A stretch of 64,000 nucleotides of DNA from Isoperla grammatica (lineage: Eukaryota; Arthropoda; Insecta; Plecoptera; Perlodidae), in NCBI GenBank assembly GCA_945910005.1, contig OX246741.1:3059946-3123945 (forward strand), in the 5' to 3' direction. The position numbers and the translations under genes were made by a program. Below the pieces are notes generated by a model. That model saw only the letters and a program-made list of their open reading frames with translations, did no database searches and was not told where the DNA came from. Shown here piece after piece: positions 24,280 through 36,933 of this stretch (position 1 is the stretch's first letter; every line of letters begins with the position of its first letter).

Positions 24280-24412
24280 AGGTGGCTCAGCGGTAACACG
24301 TTGTAAGTACTTTAGCTCGCCATTGCGATTCCGGCAACCGGCAATCCTGACTGAAAGTTTTTCCAAGTTTTTTCCTCAGTCATAAAGACGATTGCTTAGA
24401 TTGAGACATCTT
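24280..24412 (+). repeat. tRNA-derived SINE, family 1, with A and B box regions
   Basis: GGTGGCTCAGCGGTAACACG matches the A-box half, followed by GCGATTCCGGCAACC (a degenerate B box), then CGGCAATCCTGACTGAAAG, TTCCTCAGTCATAAAG and GATTGAGAC. The final CAGCCCTCGG tail block is missing or replaced. Confidence 0.75.
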
Positions 24413-25129
24413 AACAACCAGTGGCCCATAGAAGCAAGGAAAACAATGCTTCCCTAGTAATTTTCAAGCTAAAACTAAAAATAATATAAAGAACAGTTAA
24501 GAAGTTTGTTCTGCGATTGTAATTGTCAATAGCTTGAGGGTGCAACCGCAAAGAGGATACACGTTATATATACCGAGTGCGCATCTAAAGTAGCACAAGC
24601 AAATATCAAGCACGGCTCGAGCTGGCAGATGCGGCAAAGCAAAGCAAAGCACTTACATAAGCAGCTACCGTGCGAAAGACCATGTCAAGACTTAAAACAG
24701 TTGTAAAGAGTCATGTTTGAACTCTCCAAAGCCATTAAGCTAAAACCAATGCCAAGTCAATGCAAGTCGACCTGATAAAGCACGTTTATATATAACTGTA
24801 CGGGTCAATTCAGTTTGTGTTTGCTCGGGGATGTTTAATGGAAATGGACTTTATTCTTTCCTTACCCCCAATCCCCGGTACATAAAGAAAACTTCGGTGC
24901 ACAAATTGAACTTTATCGCACGAGTTAACATTCTTCTGTATGGAACAGTTAAAAGAACTGAGTAATTTCACTGGACTTGTTGAAAAGAGTCAAAGATATT
25001 TACAATAATATTGTTTGTCGAAGGAAACAGGAGCCTATTTACTTAACTATAGAACCATGGGTATATGTTCGGGTATTTGGACAGTTTGGAAAGAAAATCA
25101 GAGAAAATGTAAATAGAAATTAATTTCAT

Positions 25130-25249
25130 CATTCTTCCTCTGACTGAGAAAACCCTTGGAAAGCCACCAGACAGAATTGCCAGTAGCGGGAATTGAACGG
25201 GTTACCTAACAAAGCAGATTCTCGTGTTTTATCTACCATTGAGCTTTGA
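25130..25249 (-). repeat. tRNA-derived SINE, family 1, minus orientation
   Basis: The minus strand reads GCTCAATGGTAGATAAAACA (A-box half), GTTCAATTCCCG (B box), CTGGCAATTCTGTCTGG, CTTTCCAAGGGTTTTCTC and AGTCAGAGGAAGAATG. This is the same block order as the 24.3-kb copy, but strongly diverged. Confidence 0.65.
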
Positions 25250-25254
25250 CTATC

Positions 25255-28200
25255 GGTGAACGAGAGACTAAAGAGAATGTTTTTGTTTTTTTTAGATGGG
25301 CATTCTGATCAGATATTTTAATAAGAGAAGTTTCGATTATAAATGAACTGAGTATGGAGATTATTATTCAGACCGTATCTGCGGACAAACATGGTACTAC
25401 GTCATAGCTTGTTGCTATGAATGTAGTAAAGATATGATAGGTCGAATAACCAAATTGTTTCTCCGTATTTCTGTAAGTTTTGCCACAGTCGTAAATTTAT
25501 TTTAGAATTGAAGGTTTGCGTGCGATTGTCCCTCACTACCTCAGTTCCCCTTCTGTAAACACTAGAGAATCTGTTTCAGCCCACGTGAACTGTGTAGGTT
25601 GTGCGTTTTCCGTCACATATATCTCGGAGCATATCGGTTGCTGCAAACATACTTTCTAAGTTGTTTGGAACTTTCCTGATAATGTCAGGTGGCGCCTTGA
25701 GCGGCCATCGTGGGAAACACAACTTCGAGTTGACATGTTCAAGCGCTTCAGGCGAGACAAGATGTCCAAACAGAACAAAGAAATATGTTTTTGTTTGCGT
25801 AACAATTTAAACAGATAGATTTGTGAAAAAACTTGGATTCCGAACTTACATTGCTTTTCAAATTATGGCGGAAAAGAAAAATCGTAAAAAGGTGAATAAA
25901 GTTGTAGCAATTCAATTTAAAGTTTTTTCACAGTTTTATTTCACTAACTTACAAAGTGTGATTAATACGTTTAACCATAGATTACTAAGCAGCTTATGTT
26001 TCTTAGCCGAGTGAAAGGAGATATACATTCATTGTCGGAGTGAAATGTTGGCTTTGCGATGGTGCCCACAGTCTAGCTTAAAGCCTTGCGGAACAGAGGA
26101 CGAGCCAGCTGTGAAATTAGAAAAAGAATGTGATGTGCTGTGGTGGGAGAAATGGCGCATGATTATTTCAAGTCTGCCGGGCTAGGGCTGCCATTAAACA
26201 CAGCCCCCCCCCCAGCTGAATCACATGACGCTGGTAACAATTACACAGCCACTCTGTCAGACAGAATATCGACCAGGCGATATCACCACTGGAAAGAAAA
26301 TTGAAACTTCTCCGGGCGGGATACGATTCAAGGATACTCTTGCGCTGTATTATCCCGAGGAACCCCCGACGTATGTCGGTTAGAATCACTTTATATTGCT
26401 TTAAAAGATTCATAAAACAAATCAATATTGGTGTTCCCTATAGAATTTAGTGCTCTTCCATTCTTCCAAAAAATATCTGGGTTTTTTAAATGTTTGACTT
26501 TTGTAATGTGTTTTGTAACACGTGTTGCAATTAAATAATATTTGAAAAACGGAAATGTTTATTGCAAGAAAGGAACATCCATAGGAGTGGGCGCTTAATT
26601 CTCTACGGGATTTCACATTTTGGTTTACTTTGAGGCAATTTTGCAGCACTTAGAAGCAGTTTTAACAGACGAAAAAACAGAAATAACAAACAGGAAGTTC
26701 CACAGGATAGAGGAACATACAGTCTTAAGTTTGTTAATTCCAAAATCTCGTTTTCTATTTAATTAAAAGTTCGTTTGGAATTCAAAATGAATGAAAATTG
26801 AATTGCGAATATAGTTTTCTTCCCTTTGTATTACTATCGAGCCTGCTCTAGGGAATGAAAAAGAGTCGCAAAGTTACTCTGTAAAAGCGTAATATTCGTT
26901 TTTGTTTCTCGCGTACATCGAGCGGTAAAAGAAAACTTTCTAAAACTACTTTCACCAGAGGCGTTTTGTCGTTCCTGTGTACAACGTTATCATGGTAATT
27001 GCATTATTGCGTGGTACACTTGCCTACTAGATAGTAGGTAACCTGTGTGAGTTGAGCTTTGAGGATAAGAGCGACTGCAAATGAAAGCCTAATTAAATAA
27101 CTTTATACTTATGTCCTGTGTTACAATGTCCCAATAACTATACTTATTCGTCAAATAGCTTGTTTTCTCCGTGGCAACCACCAATCAAAACCCTTGAAAT
27201 CCTCCAAATAGCTTAATTGCTACAAATAACTTTCTTATTAGGAGATTGTAAGACCGGCCCTTAGTATTGGTTATGATCACGTCTGCTTTATAATTCGTAC
27301 TATTCTCATATTTGAAAAAAATGCAATTAATAGAAATTTGTAAAATATCTAGTTAGTAAATTTATTTTAATAACAATGAAATACGCACAAAACATTTGTT
27401 TAAGAAATACATGAACGTTGGTGATTGGAAATCTTTCAATGAGGCACAGACGATCAATTGTTTTTATTTCAAACGGGGTTGTGGGGGTTGTGCACTGGTC
27501 GTGAGCAATTTCTAAAAATCGCATTTTCATTGAACTGTGTAGATACTGCGTGATTTAGGAGAAACATTAGCACAACCTAAACTAATTGGGCCCAAGGTCT
27601 TCTTAATCACCTCTCTCGTAGGCCTACATGCTTCGTGGCGCTTCAAGCCTTTAAAATAGGACTATTCTCCAATCTACTGTTAATTATTTTTAACGATATG
27701 TTTTGAAGTTTTGTAACAAGTGGCTAATTGTATGGAAGGGAATGCTGATTGAAGTTTTTCTCTTCGCGGGGGGAGGGGGGGGGAGGGGGTCACAAAAGTA
27801 TATCGACATAAGGGAATGGTTCTATTAATCTCTTTCTGGGAGATGACATCTTACAACCGCATCCCACCCAGTCACTGGCCTAGGCTGGCACTCGCGATAT
27901 CACACGCGTTGATGAAGATATCTTTATTACTATTGAGTGTGTATGTAGAACATTATGAGTTTTCCATTCAAATCTATTAGAAAATGTTCCAAATAAAAAT
28001 TAAGGATCGTTATTTCCTTACAAAATTCGCGTATTCATTATATATTTTGTGTGAGAGCTTTCGCGTAATATTGCATAAAGGCTTTCTGAGTGTTGTAGTC
28101 TATTATGTTTCATTTCCTAAATTACAGCCGCGCCGATTCAATTTATTCCTTCACTTTATGTAAAATGTATTGAATTGAGTCGGAGGCAAATACATATTCA

Positions 28201-30150
28201 CTTCGTTTGGTCCACGTGACTCCTTTACTAAACACATCTTAAATAATGATGTTATAACGCATTTGCGAGAAACTCCATCGTTCCCACTTCGATCTGAATA
28301 TTTTCATTCAATTTTCACTTTCCATTCTGCGCCTGCGACGCAAGTGGATTTAAATCAACATCTTATACCTCCTGAATTGAATAAGCTTTAGCCCGGGTAC
28401 GTTTTCTTCTTAAAGCTTTCAACCATATTTTGCGCGACGGCCATAATCCGTCAAAAACTGTAGCCTCGTCGTGACTATGTTTCTGACGGCTGGAGGAGAA
28501 ATCGGGGATTTGATTCCAATTTCAGGGGAGTCAGATTGCGTGAAATATTAGCTGTTGAAGTTTAAGCTACTTTCTTGAGGAACTTACGTCGTACTGAACA
28601 AGATGGACTCAGCTTGCCTTAACGTGGGACGTGGAGATATTTAATTCTATGAGTTTCTAAAAGGTAAATGTTATGTTAGAATATTACAGCTTAAAATGAT
28701 GTCATTTCAAGTTACTCTAGTCTAAAATACTTTTGTGAAACTGAATGAGAGTTAATTCTAGAGTCGTTTAATAGTTTGATAGGAATTTAAGAAGTTAATA
28801 TGAAAATTTGATTTAAGTTTGCGAGCAGCGGAAATTATTTGCGGGTTTCACATTCAAAGAGTTTCTAACAGGTAAAGTTTCTTCTATTATAAACCATCGA
28901 CTTGCTCAAATTGATACTTAAATGATGAAACTTACATCCTACACTTTATTCAACATGCTCTTTGTAATTTAGAAACAGGCTCAATGTTACTGTTTTAAAT
29001 TATTCAGTTATTGTTCTGTGCCAGGGATAAAAATAACGATTTATATTCTAGTTTTGAGAGAAACTCTATACTTTCTAAGGATTTACCAATTTGAATGCTA
29101 CTGAAAAATTAATGAACTGTAAAATATATACAAAATAAATAAATACATTTGCATGTACATACATAGTTTCAGGAATGTAAACCTAGTACGTAATAGTAAG
29201 TAGTAATTAATAGTAGGTATACGTAGACTTGTGTGGATTTGCGACTTCTTTATTGGGAACTATAGAGCTTTGCTAAAGCGACACGTGATGCGTTCTCGTA
29301 TACAGTTGCGCACATTGCCAATACTCAATACAATAGCACCTTTATTAGCGATAGTTTGTATTTCCACTTGAACATATTGCAGAATACCCTCTTAAGTTGG
29401 TGGAACTCAGTCGGATATTGTGTGATATATGAACGTTGAAAACCTCGGACAAAACTATCGTTATGAAACAAGCTACAAACTTTAGAAGTAAAAAAGAAGA
29501 AGAAGAAGCTGCAACTTGGACGTATAAAGTAATAAAATGAAGACACCATTGAAACAGGTGGGTGTTAAGATGTTGCCGACATATTGTAGCTCAATCAGTG
29601 GAATGGCTTGAGACCCTTTCATACTTTCCATTCTTATGTCAGTGTTTAAATTCCTTTAGAGGTATTACTGGCTATATCCTTGAGTGTGTCCTAAGTGTTC
29701 CCTTAAACGCTCAGTTATAGAATTGTTGCTAGAACATACCATAACCTCATATTCTACATAACAGAATGATAAAGCCCTTTCTTCCTTTGGCTCCGTATAT
29801 TTTCTTCGGGAGACGAATGTTACACAAATACAGCCGTTAGCCATTTTAAATTATGTCTCAAACATTATGAAACACGAGCATAAACAAATATTATCTGCTT
29901 GAAAATGGGCCGTTGCTCAGATATACAAACAAACAAAACCACACAGATTCATTCTTCTACTCGATTACGTTTCTTGAATTACGACAAAATATTTTTTATT
30001 TTTTTTATTCAAAACGATTCACCATTTCGAATGTCTTGATTAGAGAACGCACCAATACACAAACTACTGACTTAACGAACACGGCCAGAGTGTTTAAGAA
30101 CGGAACACGAGCACTGGCATGTCTGTGTAAACACGAACACCGAGGAAATA
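25255..30150. other. Non-coding stretch
   Basis: Holds a 10-C run (26204-26213), a G-rich patch (27767-27789) and a TAGGCCTA palindrome at 27619-27626. Frames of up to 85 codons are unrecognised. About 28280-28560 is GC-richer, with a small inverted repeat GACGG..CCGTC. No element boundary or RNA gene was found. Confidence 0.5.
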
Positions 30151-30159
30151 TTCTCTAAT

Positions 30160-30420
30160 GTCTGACTTTGATCTCCGGCTCCGTCGTACTCGCCACGCAG
30201 CAATATCGTCGTGTCACACAGAGGCATTCCACGCGCTCGAGGTATGCGCCCTCGTTATGAGGGGCCAACTCACCCCCTCCCCCTCCCTCTGCCCTCTCCG
30301 CCAAATTGTTATCATAATATTGAAATTTGCATTGTTATTAGAGCCACACGCGAGACCCCCACCCCAGGGTCAATGGTTGGACGGCTGCATCGGCCTCCCT
30401 CGCTCGCTGTACTTGAAGGG
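30160..30420. promoter_or_regulatory. Candidate regulatory element with Octamer and Sox-type sites
   Basis: A CpG-rich block encloses a short AT core holding a perfect octamer ATTTGCAT (30325-30332, POU factors) overlapping a Sox-type ATTGTTAT (30331-30338). A second ATTGTTAT lies at 30305-30312. POU/Sox composites are typical of developmental enhancers. Two plus-strand frames (90 and 92 codons) cross the block but are not recognisable proteins. Confidence 0.35.
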
Positions 30421-30583
30421 TTTACGCGTATTCTAATGTACCGATATAATCATTTGTTCGTAGGAATACCTGCTATAGGGTAAACACAATTTCTAGCTGA
30501 AGGTGACGAACTATAGGTATATTAGGACACAGATAAAGATTGGAGTGAATTTGTTATCTGTGGTTAGGGTGTTGGGATAGTTG

Positions 30584-30746
30584 GGAAGGAATGTCTGAGC
30601 TCTGTTATCTGTTTGCAAGACTCAGTCCCAGCATTCTCCCTTACGACTGGGCAAAAACGTTCAGTTAGGATTTCCGGTAGCCGGAATCGAACCTCGACCT
30701 CCCGAGTTATAGAGGCTCACGTCTTATCGCTGAGCCCTGAGCTACC
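30584..30746 (-). repeat. tRNA-derived SINE, family 1, near full length
   Basis: The minus strand starts GGTAGCTCAGGGCTCAGCGATAAG (A-box region), then GTCGAGGTTCGATTCCGGC (B box), GGAAATCCTAACTGAACG, CCAGTCGTAAGGG, GAATGCTGGGACTGAGTC and the tail CAGACATTCCTTCC. It is the most complete copy, roughly 160 bp with head, body and tail in order. Confidence 0.8.
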
Positions 30747-30749
30747 TTG

Positions 30750-32215
30750 GTAATGTACGGAGATGCGTCCATCTTGGCGAGCTATGGGGATGTTGTTTCA
30801 TATCTTATATCTAAATAATACTAATAACACCAGTTAGGCGTTTGAGTTATGTGTTGACTTTGAATTCGTGGCAAACATTGACTAATCATTTTGTAATTCA
30901 CAGGGATGTTGTAATTACTTGACAAGTGTATTATGAAATTATTAAGTTCCACTCAAAACTATAGTATTGTCAAAAAAATGTACTTATCGATAGAAATCAG
31001 GACATTTGTAAACGAAATTAAATATAGCACTTGCTTAAAACAAATAAAGATAGACAGTGATTGCTTCGGTAATTAATTTGTAGGTCCCATCAACTGCGTA
31101 CGTTAGCAGCAGTCACTGCTATTTGGACCCTGCTAGTAAGCTTACGGCAGTTTGTCGTAAATCATAACAGTCGCGATTTGTTGATTTGTTTTGGTTGGTA
31201 TGTTATTGTTAATTATTTATTGTTTCTAAGTCAGTTCTAAATCAATCAGAATCCAGGGGGTCATTATTATTACTACAAATCGAACTAGAATCATAATAAT
31301 GCAAGAACAACAAACATGGGTTAATTAGTCGACCCCAGTTACTCAAGGGTAAAATATGATACAAACACACAATGTGTACACATGCACGAAAAATGCTTTG
31401 TTTTTAAACCATACACACACAACGTAATGAAAACAAAATATCAGAAGTCAATAAATGGAAAAATAGAAAAATTACTTTAATTGGAAATTAAATTGATAGA
31501 AATAAAAATAAGGCAAAATTTAAACTCGTGCAAATTTTGGAACAAACGTTTTGAATTGTAAACGAGTTACAACATTTCATAGTTGCACGTTAAATATAAA
31601 AAAAAACGTGAAAGACAAACCAAGGGGCAATGAAGAAAATAGGTAATAATTAAACGAAAATGGAAATCATAAATTCACTCATTTAAAGATATTCATAATT
31701 AAGAAAGTAATAAGTTAATAACACATCATTCAAAATGATGTGTATCCATCGATAGCCGCCTGTCTCTTGCAATGATAGCGGCGTTCTTCACTAAACGACC
31801 GGCAGGTGTATGTAGTACGAACCGTGGTCTAGTGCTTCCTACTTGAGAATTACATTTCCAAAAGCTATATATATCAATTATGATATCGGAATGCTATTTT
31901 TACGTGCGAAAGTTACGCAAGCTTAATTGCAAACGATTAGTTCATATTAATTAGAAAGCAAACAATGCATTGTGTGACAGGCCGGCAGATTCAAAGGCAC
32001 TTTATCTTGTGTTCCGGGGTTTGTAAGGATTAAAGGGTCTCAGCAAGAAACAAAGGGACAAGTCTGAGTGCGAACACAATCTAAGGTATCCCTTTGGCTA
32101 TTATTTGGGTGTGTTGTTCGGGGACAAAGCAAACAGGGCAGGGTCTACCTTGGCCACGTTATTTGCCCCTAGGGAGGACAGTAGACGAATCTTGTTCTAA
32201 ACCTTAGTGGAGCTT
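30750..32215. other. Non-coding stretch
   Basis: Mostly AT-rich. The segment about 32030-32200 is GC-richer and contains ACAAAGG, GCAAACA and CCTTGGCCACG motifs. It could be a small regulatory element. No coding signal. Confidence 0.5.
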
Positions 32216-32218
32216 CAG

Positions 32219-32410
32219 CAAACCTCAGTTTAAAACTTTTTGATTTAAAACGTTGACATTTAAATACAGATAGAATTCAAGAAGATTGCAGTATTTATGT
32301 GAGTTATTTTAAACCTCGTCAGTGTAAAATGTAATACTTTAATTTCAAACGTTGACATTTAAATATAGGTAGAATTCAAGAATGATTAGAGTATTTCAGT
32401 GAGTTATTTT
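32219..32410 (+). repeat. Two-copy 100-bp tandem duplication
   Basis: Each copy runs AAACCTC - spacer - AACGTTGACATTTAAATA - (C/T)AG(A/G)TAGAATTCAAGAA - AGTATTT - GTGAGTTATTTT. The shared core spans 32249-32310 and 32348-32410. The copies have diverged by substitutions and small indels. Confidence 0.8.
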
Positions 32411-32414
32411 GCTG

Positions 32415-34240
32415 TTATGTGGGAGATAATTTGCTTTGACAGATCAATTCATTCAATTTCAATGAATGCTCCCATTTGAAAACCGTATAACTTGACTCAC
32501 GTATAAAATATTCTCTTTTATCATTAATATGGAATGCAGTCCTTAATCACGACTAAGTACTATAATGAATGCAGAAAATATTTTACCCATTTTTTGTTGT
32601 TTGCACTTCAGCAGCCACAATATTATATTTAAATATAGTTTATTAAGTTATTTTCATAAAATAATAGCCGCAAGGAAACGGTGACTTGTGCTTTATACTT
32701 TATACTCCTAATTGTAGAACATGACCCTAGTTTTTTTGCACTGTAGCGTCTCTTTCACGTGTTATTAAATTATGTTTGTTCTTTTCTTCTCCTGTGTACA
32801 ATATTTTGCAGCATAGAATAAAATGGCGGAGCCCTTTTTTATTAGTACGGAACTAAATGAAAGATGAAACCAAAGTCAAAGATCAAGATTTTTCCTCGTG
32901 CTTAGATTTATTAAATAAAACACATTTTATTTATTGAATGGTAAATGTAATTAAAATATGTAATTTTGTGTGAACAATCACAGACGTAACTATCTACGCA
33001 TCTTATTTCTAAGACCCCCCCCCCTCCCCCGCCTAAACGACCCCAATCTAAAACCCAAACCGAAGATGGTTCAATGACGACTACTCATTGCAGTATAGCT
33101 AATAAAATAGGTTACATTATATGATTAAAAACTAAATTGATTTTAATATATAGAGTAATATATTACATTTAAAGAATTTCATTCATCGAATATTAGTTCG
33201 TTTCTATAATATGATCCCCATTGGAAGAGCATAGCATTTAATATATTCTCTGTCTGTACTGCATATTATGCGGTATTACAGCAAGTTATGGCATTAAGCT
33301 CTCTTCCTGGCAGGTTTGATAGCTCAGTCTATATTACTGGCCCGGCCCAAGACGTAGGTAACCAAGTGTTGTTCTTGAGCGCACAGCAAATCAAATCTGT
33401 ACCCAGCTGAGTTGAGTATACTAAGAACGAACAGGTCCCGCGAGCGTCGTAGAGCGCTGAATAAGATGATATTCATAACTGTTTAAAAGTTCCGTGCGGC
33501 GCTGTTGGCTGTATCGTGTTAACTGGGTCACACGTTTAATATAACGCTCATGCCTCTTGGATACACCTGTGTTGTGTTGTCATGTGATGATCCTAGGAGC
33601 GCTGCCTGCAGTCGGGTGACGTCACAAGCGATTTAAATAGTAATGAAAATTGGAAAGAATTCACTTAAATGCATTCATGAAGCTTCAAATTGTATTGCTT
33701 GCATAATTTTGGTTGCTGAGTATACATAGAAAGAAGACAGTAGGCCTATTATGTTTCTTGAATAGTTAAAGGTAATTTTTGATGGCCTACTTTGGCTGGT
33801 ATATGTATCACAAACACATTAAGTTGTGACATGTTAATAACATGTTTTTGTATTTACCAAATAGTTATAAAATTGATTGTAAATACGTCTATTATGGTAG
33901 CTATTTAGGAATTTTTGTTTTGGTGGAGGTGCCGGGTTGTAGCATTGCAATAATTATTATTATTATTTATTTGCAATTATAATTATTATTTGCAATTATA
34001 ATTATAATTATGATGTTTTATAATAATATTACATACGCACATTTGACTTCATTTACTCGCAGGTTCAGTTGGTAAAAAGCACATCATGCTTATATCACTA
34101 CATATTATTTACTATGTATTTATATAATGTCTCCGTTTTTGGAATAAAAGTAAAACTGATGTAAAAAGCAAGACAGCGAATTACCTAAACAGCACATTGT
34201 AGTATAAAGCAACAACCACACCAACACTTCAACCAGATAT
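32415..34240. other. Non-coding stretch with (ATT)n-rich segment
   Basis: Holds a 10-C run at 33015-33024, TGACGTCA at 33617-33624, TAGGCCTA at 33741-33748, and an AT-only segment (about 33949-34025) where AATTATTATT blocks alternate with two ATTTGCAATTATAATTA units. No gene seen. Confidence 0.5.
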
Positions 34241-34246
34241 GGTACA

Positions 34247-34325
34247 ATACCCAATGGTACATGATTTGTAAGCCAGGTTTGTACGTAGAGCCAGAGGACT
34301 CGGGTTCAATTCTGAGTAGGATAAT
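34247..34325 (+). repeat. tRNA-like fragment
   Basis: CCCAATGGTACATGA (A-box-like) is followed at near-tRNA spacing by CTCGGGTTCAATTCTGAG (T-arm with B box). No acceptor stem closes it. It is probably a tRNA-derived SINE head or pseudogene, and the family is unclear. Confidence 0.4.
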
Positions 34326-34329
34326 TTAT

Positions 34330-35520
34330 TTAGATTATTGCTATCACTAAAATAAATATTACATGATATGTCAAATATGAAAAATATACACACTTAAATA
34401 CGGTAAATAATATAGTCAGTCTTTACATGTAAAATTAAAGATGTACGTGAAACGTTTAGAAGAGTTCCGGTATTCCAGACATGACTGGAGCTGTTGAATA
34501 ACGTAGGTATTGCCTTCTTAGAGTTGGGCCAACTTGAGGAAACACCATTAGAGTTCCCTGGAGAGTTCCTGGGCGCGAAGAACGGTAAATATTTTAAGGT
34601 CTAATTCCATTTCCGGCCCCGGTTCTCTGTGTGTTGTCGGCCATTTTTATCTTCATCGCCCTGTGCTATATTTCCTGAATGTGGCAGCCATTACTAACGT
34701 ATTACTTGTGACCCCAACCATGCAACCATACCAATATAATATAGGCCTACAACCACCGCTCCATGACGATGTATCGTCAACCCGCAGTCTTCAAGGCAAT
34801 TACATACCTGACATAATTTGGATAACAATTGAAGAGTAAAAATATTGTTACCTCAAATACATGAATTCTAAATGCCATTTTTCTTTATAATTGAGTTGAC
34901 AATAACAATTATTTGAAACGCTCCATTTGGGAATCTCACCCCGTACTGCAGGCGGATGCAAATAACTGTGTCATGAGTGTGTGTTTATTTTAACACACAT
35001 TATTTACACACACATTTTGTAATGCACCTCGTGTTTTAAAGACAGATGCAAGTATAGAGACAACACCTACATTCATAGGAATCAAATTTCACGTATTCTA
35101 TTAACGCGCCAAGTTTCACATTCGTTTTCGAACAACCAAAACACGATAGAAATGTATTCACATGTCTACGTTACAAAAGGCTTATTATTATATTATTCGT
35201 TCTCGTGTTCCTTTCTGCAGTAAAACATATAAAAACTTAGCAAATGAAGAAGTACAAAAATAATTACTACGAACGCAGTTACACGCATGGATGGCCCAAG
35301 CTATAGCCGGTAATACATTTAAATTTGTCATGATATTCCCCCCTTAGTGAAAGGTTTATGGTGTGTAAATAGGAGGGCTACAAGCCACGCACATAGGACT
35401 GCAACCCACGCACGCACGTACGCACTGCTGTAATTACTCATTCTCCCTCCAATTCATTGTCGACGACAAGTCTAGGCATGTCAACAGTACCCTGTAACAT
35501 ACCTTAAAAACTACTAGTAA
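34330..35520. other. Non-coding stretch
   Basis: AT-rich with an imperfect GTGTGTG..ACACACA inverted pair at about 34977-35013 and TAGGCCTA at 34742-34749. No coding or element signal. Confidence 0.5.
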
Positions 35521-35525
35521 AGCTA

Positions 35526-35597
35526 TTTCAGGGTTTAAGCTCCCACCCCTGAAATGGGTCTCCCCAGCACAGGGGGGCACTAAACCTGTCCCCCCTG
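35526..35597. repeat. Two adjacent small hairpins
   Basis: TTTCAGGG/CCCCTGAAA (35526-35533, 35547-35554) and CAGGGGGG/CCCCCCTG (35570-35577, 35590-35597) are consecutive inverted repeats. The GC-rich flank to 35760 may be an unrecognised repeat. Confidence 0.55.
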
Positions 35598-35802
35598 CAA
35601 GATTTATAGACAATTGCTACATACTTGCCTGAGGTGGGCCCGTCGGGTGTGTCTCGCCCCGTACCGGCGCCCCAACCATTGACCAACCCTTCAGACAGCG
35701 TGATGTATAAGCTTTACACACGTGCCGCGCTGTTTTACCGACACAGGGGTGTCAACACCATATTAACACTCTGGGCACCCTTTACTTCGTTCGTTTCGGC
35801 CT

Positions 35803-36060
35803 TCATTTCATTTCATTTCATTTCATTTCATTTCATTTCATTTCATTTCATTTCATTTCATTTCATTTCATTTCATTTCATTTCGTTTCGTTTCGTTTCG
35901 TTTCGTTTCGTTTCGTTTCGTTTCGTTTCATTTCATTTCATTTCATTTCATTTCATTTCATTTCATTTCATTTCATTTCATTTCATTTCATTTCATTTCA
36001 TTTCATTTCATTTCATTTCATTTCATTTCATTTCATTTCATTTCATTTCATTTCATTTCA
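35803..36060 (+). repeat. (TTTCA)n array with homogeneous TTTCG core
   Basis: About 16 perfect TTTCA units, then 9 perfect TTTCG units (35881-35925), then 27 perfect TTTCA units. Variant units are not scattered but form one contiguous block. A 150-codon plus-strand frame (35625-36077) is mostly Phe-His-Phe-Ile-Ser/Phe-Arg-Phe-Val-Ser translation of the repeat and is not a gene. Confidence 0.98.
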
Positions 36061-36069
36061 CTAGACATC

Positions 36070-36900
36070 ATATATAAGTCAACCCTGAATCTTACGATGA
36101 ACGTTTATAAGATTTTAGTGTATCAGTAACTTTCAACCCCTATTGCGTGATATTAGGTTATAAATAATGTGCAAGAGACGCCATTAGGTATTGACTTACC
36201 TACGCAATCAATGCCTCCCCTTGAAAGAGATCTGATTTTGAGTGTATGCATAAAATAACGACAGAATACTAATTAAGGAAGGACAAATAAAGCAAGGTAA
36301 CTCTGTATTTCCTCCGACTTCCTCTTCTCTCAACATCAATGCTGCACTCTCTGTATTCGGTAGCCAACCTCTAAGAAGACACGTGATAGGATCGGTACAG
36401 CTCATAACGCAACAGAACTACATTCATCTTGTTAGAAGACAATTCCTTCATAAATAACAACATATTCCTCTCATTAACAGTTACGTTATTTTAATACCTA
36501 AAGTTAATAAATAACTATGTTATAATTACTGTGTAAACTGTTTTCAAAGTACCGTAGACGTGTCCTAGAATTTCATGTTGATTTAGTATTACATATTTGT
36601 TTTAACCTGTTCATAACTTTGCGAAAACCATGTTCTTAAATCATCTTACTGGGCTATCTTATGTTATTGAAATAACGTTAGAACATCCTAACGTTGTTTT
36701 GTATTTATTTATCAAATTCTACATACACAAATGTTCCGTTATTACGCACAGTGTGGTGACAAAGATATCAAACCAAATGCATAAACATTCAATTGTTTTT
36801 AATCGTCTGTGATTTGTGATTCACGTGTTGTGCACACGTCTGTACGAAGAGAAAGTGAAAGCAATTAAAACGTCACTCCCCTCCGCCCCCTCCATGATAT
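36070..36900. other. Non-coding stretch
   Basis: AT-rich, no recognisable frame. Short unrecognised frames occur at 36208-36405 and 36630-36812. Confidence 0.55.
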
Positions 36901-36913
36901 CTGCCACGTGTTA

Positions 36914-36933
36914 CCCCCCCCCCCCCCCCCCCC
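36914..36933 (+). repeat. 20-C homopolymer
   Basis: Uninterrupted C run at the edge of a GC- and CpG-richer block (36935-37180). That block contains ATGGGTCATCACTG and GGCCATTAAACGACC and could be a regulatory element. The 118-codon frame at 36816-37172 crosses the homopolymer and is not recognised. Confidence 0.9.

Noticed and set aside
35625..36077. Longest open frame in the window (150 codons)
   Set aside because: Most of it is translation of the (TTTCA)n/(TTTCG)n array; 5-bp units without stops keep frames open.
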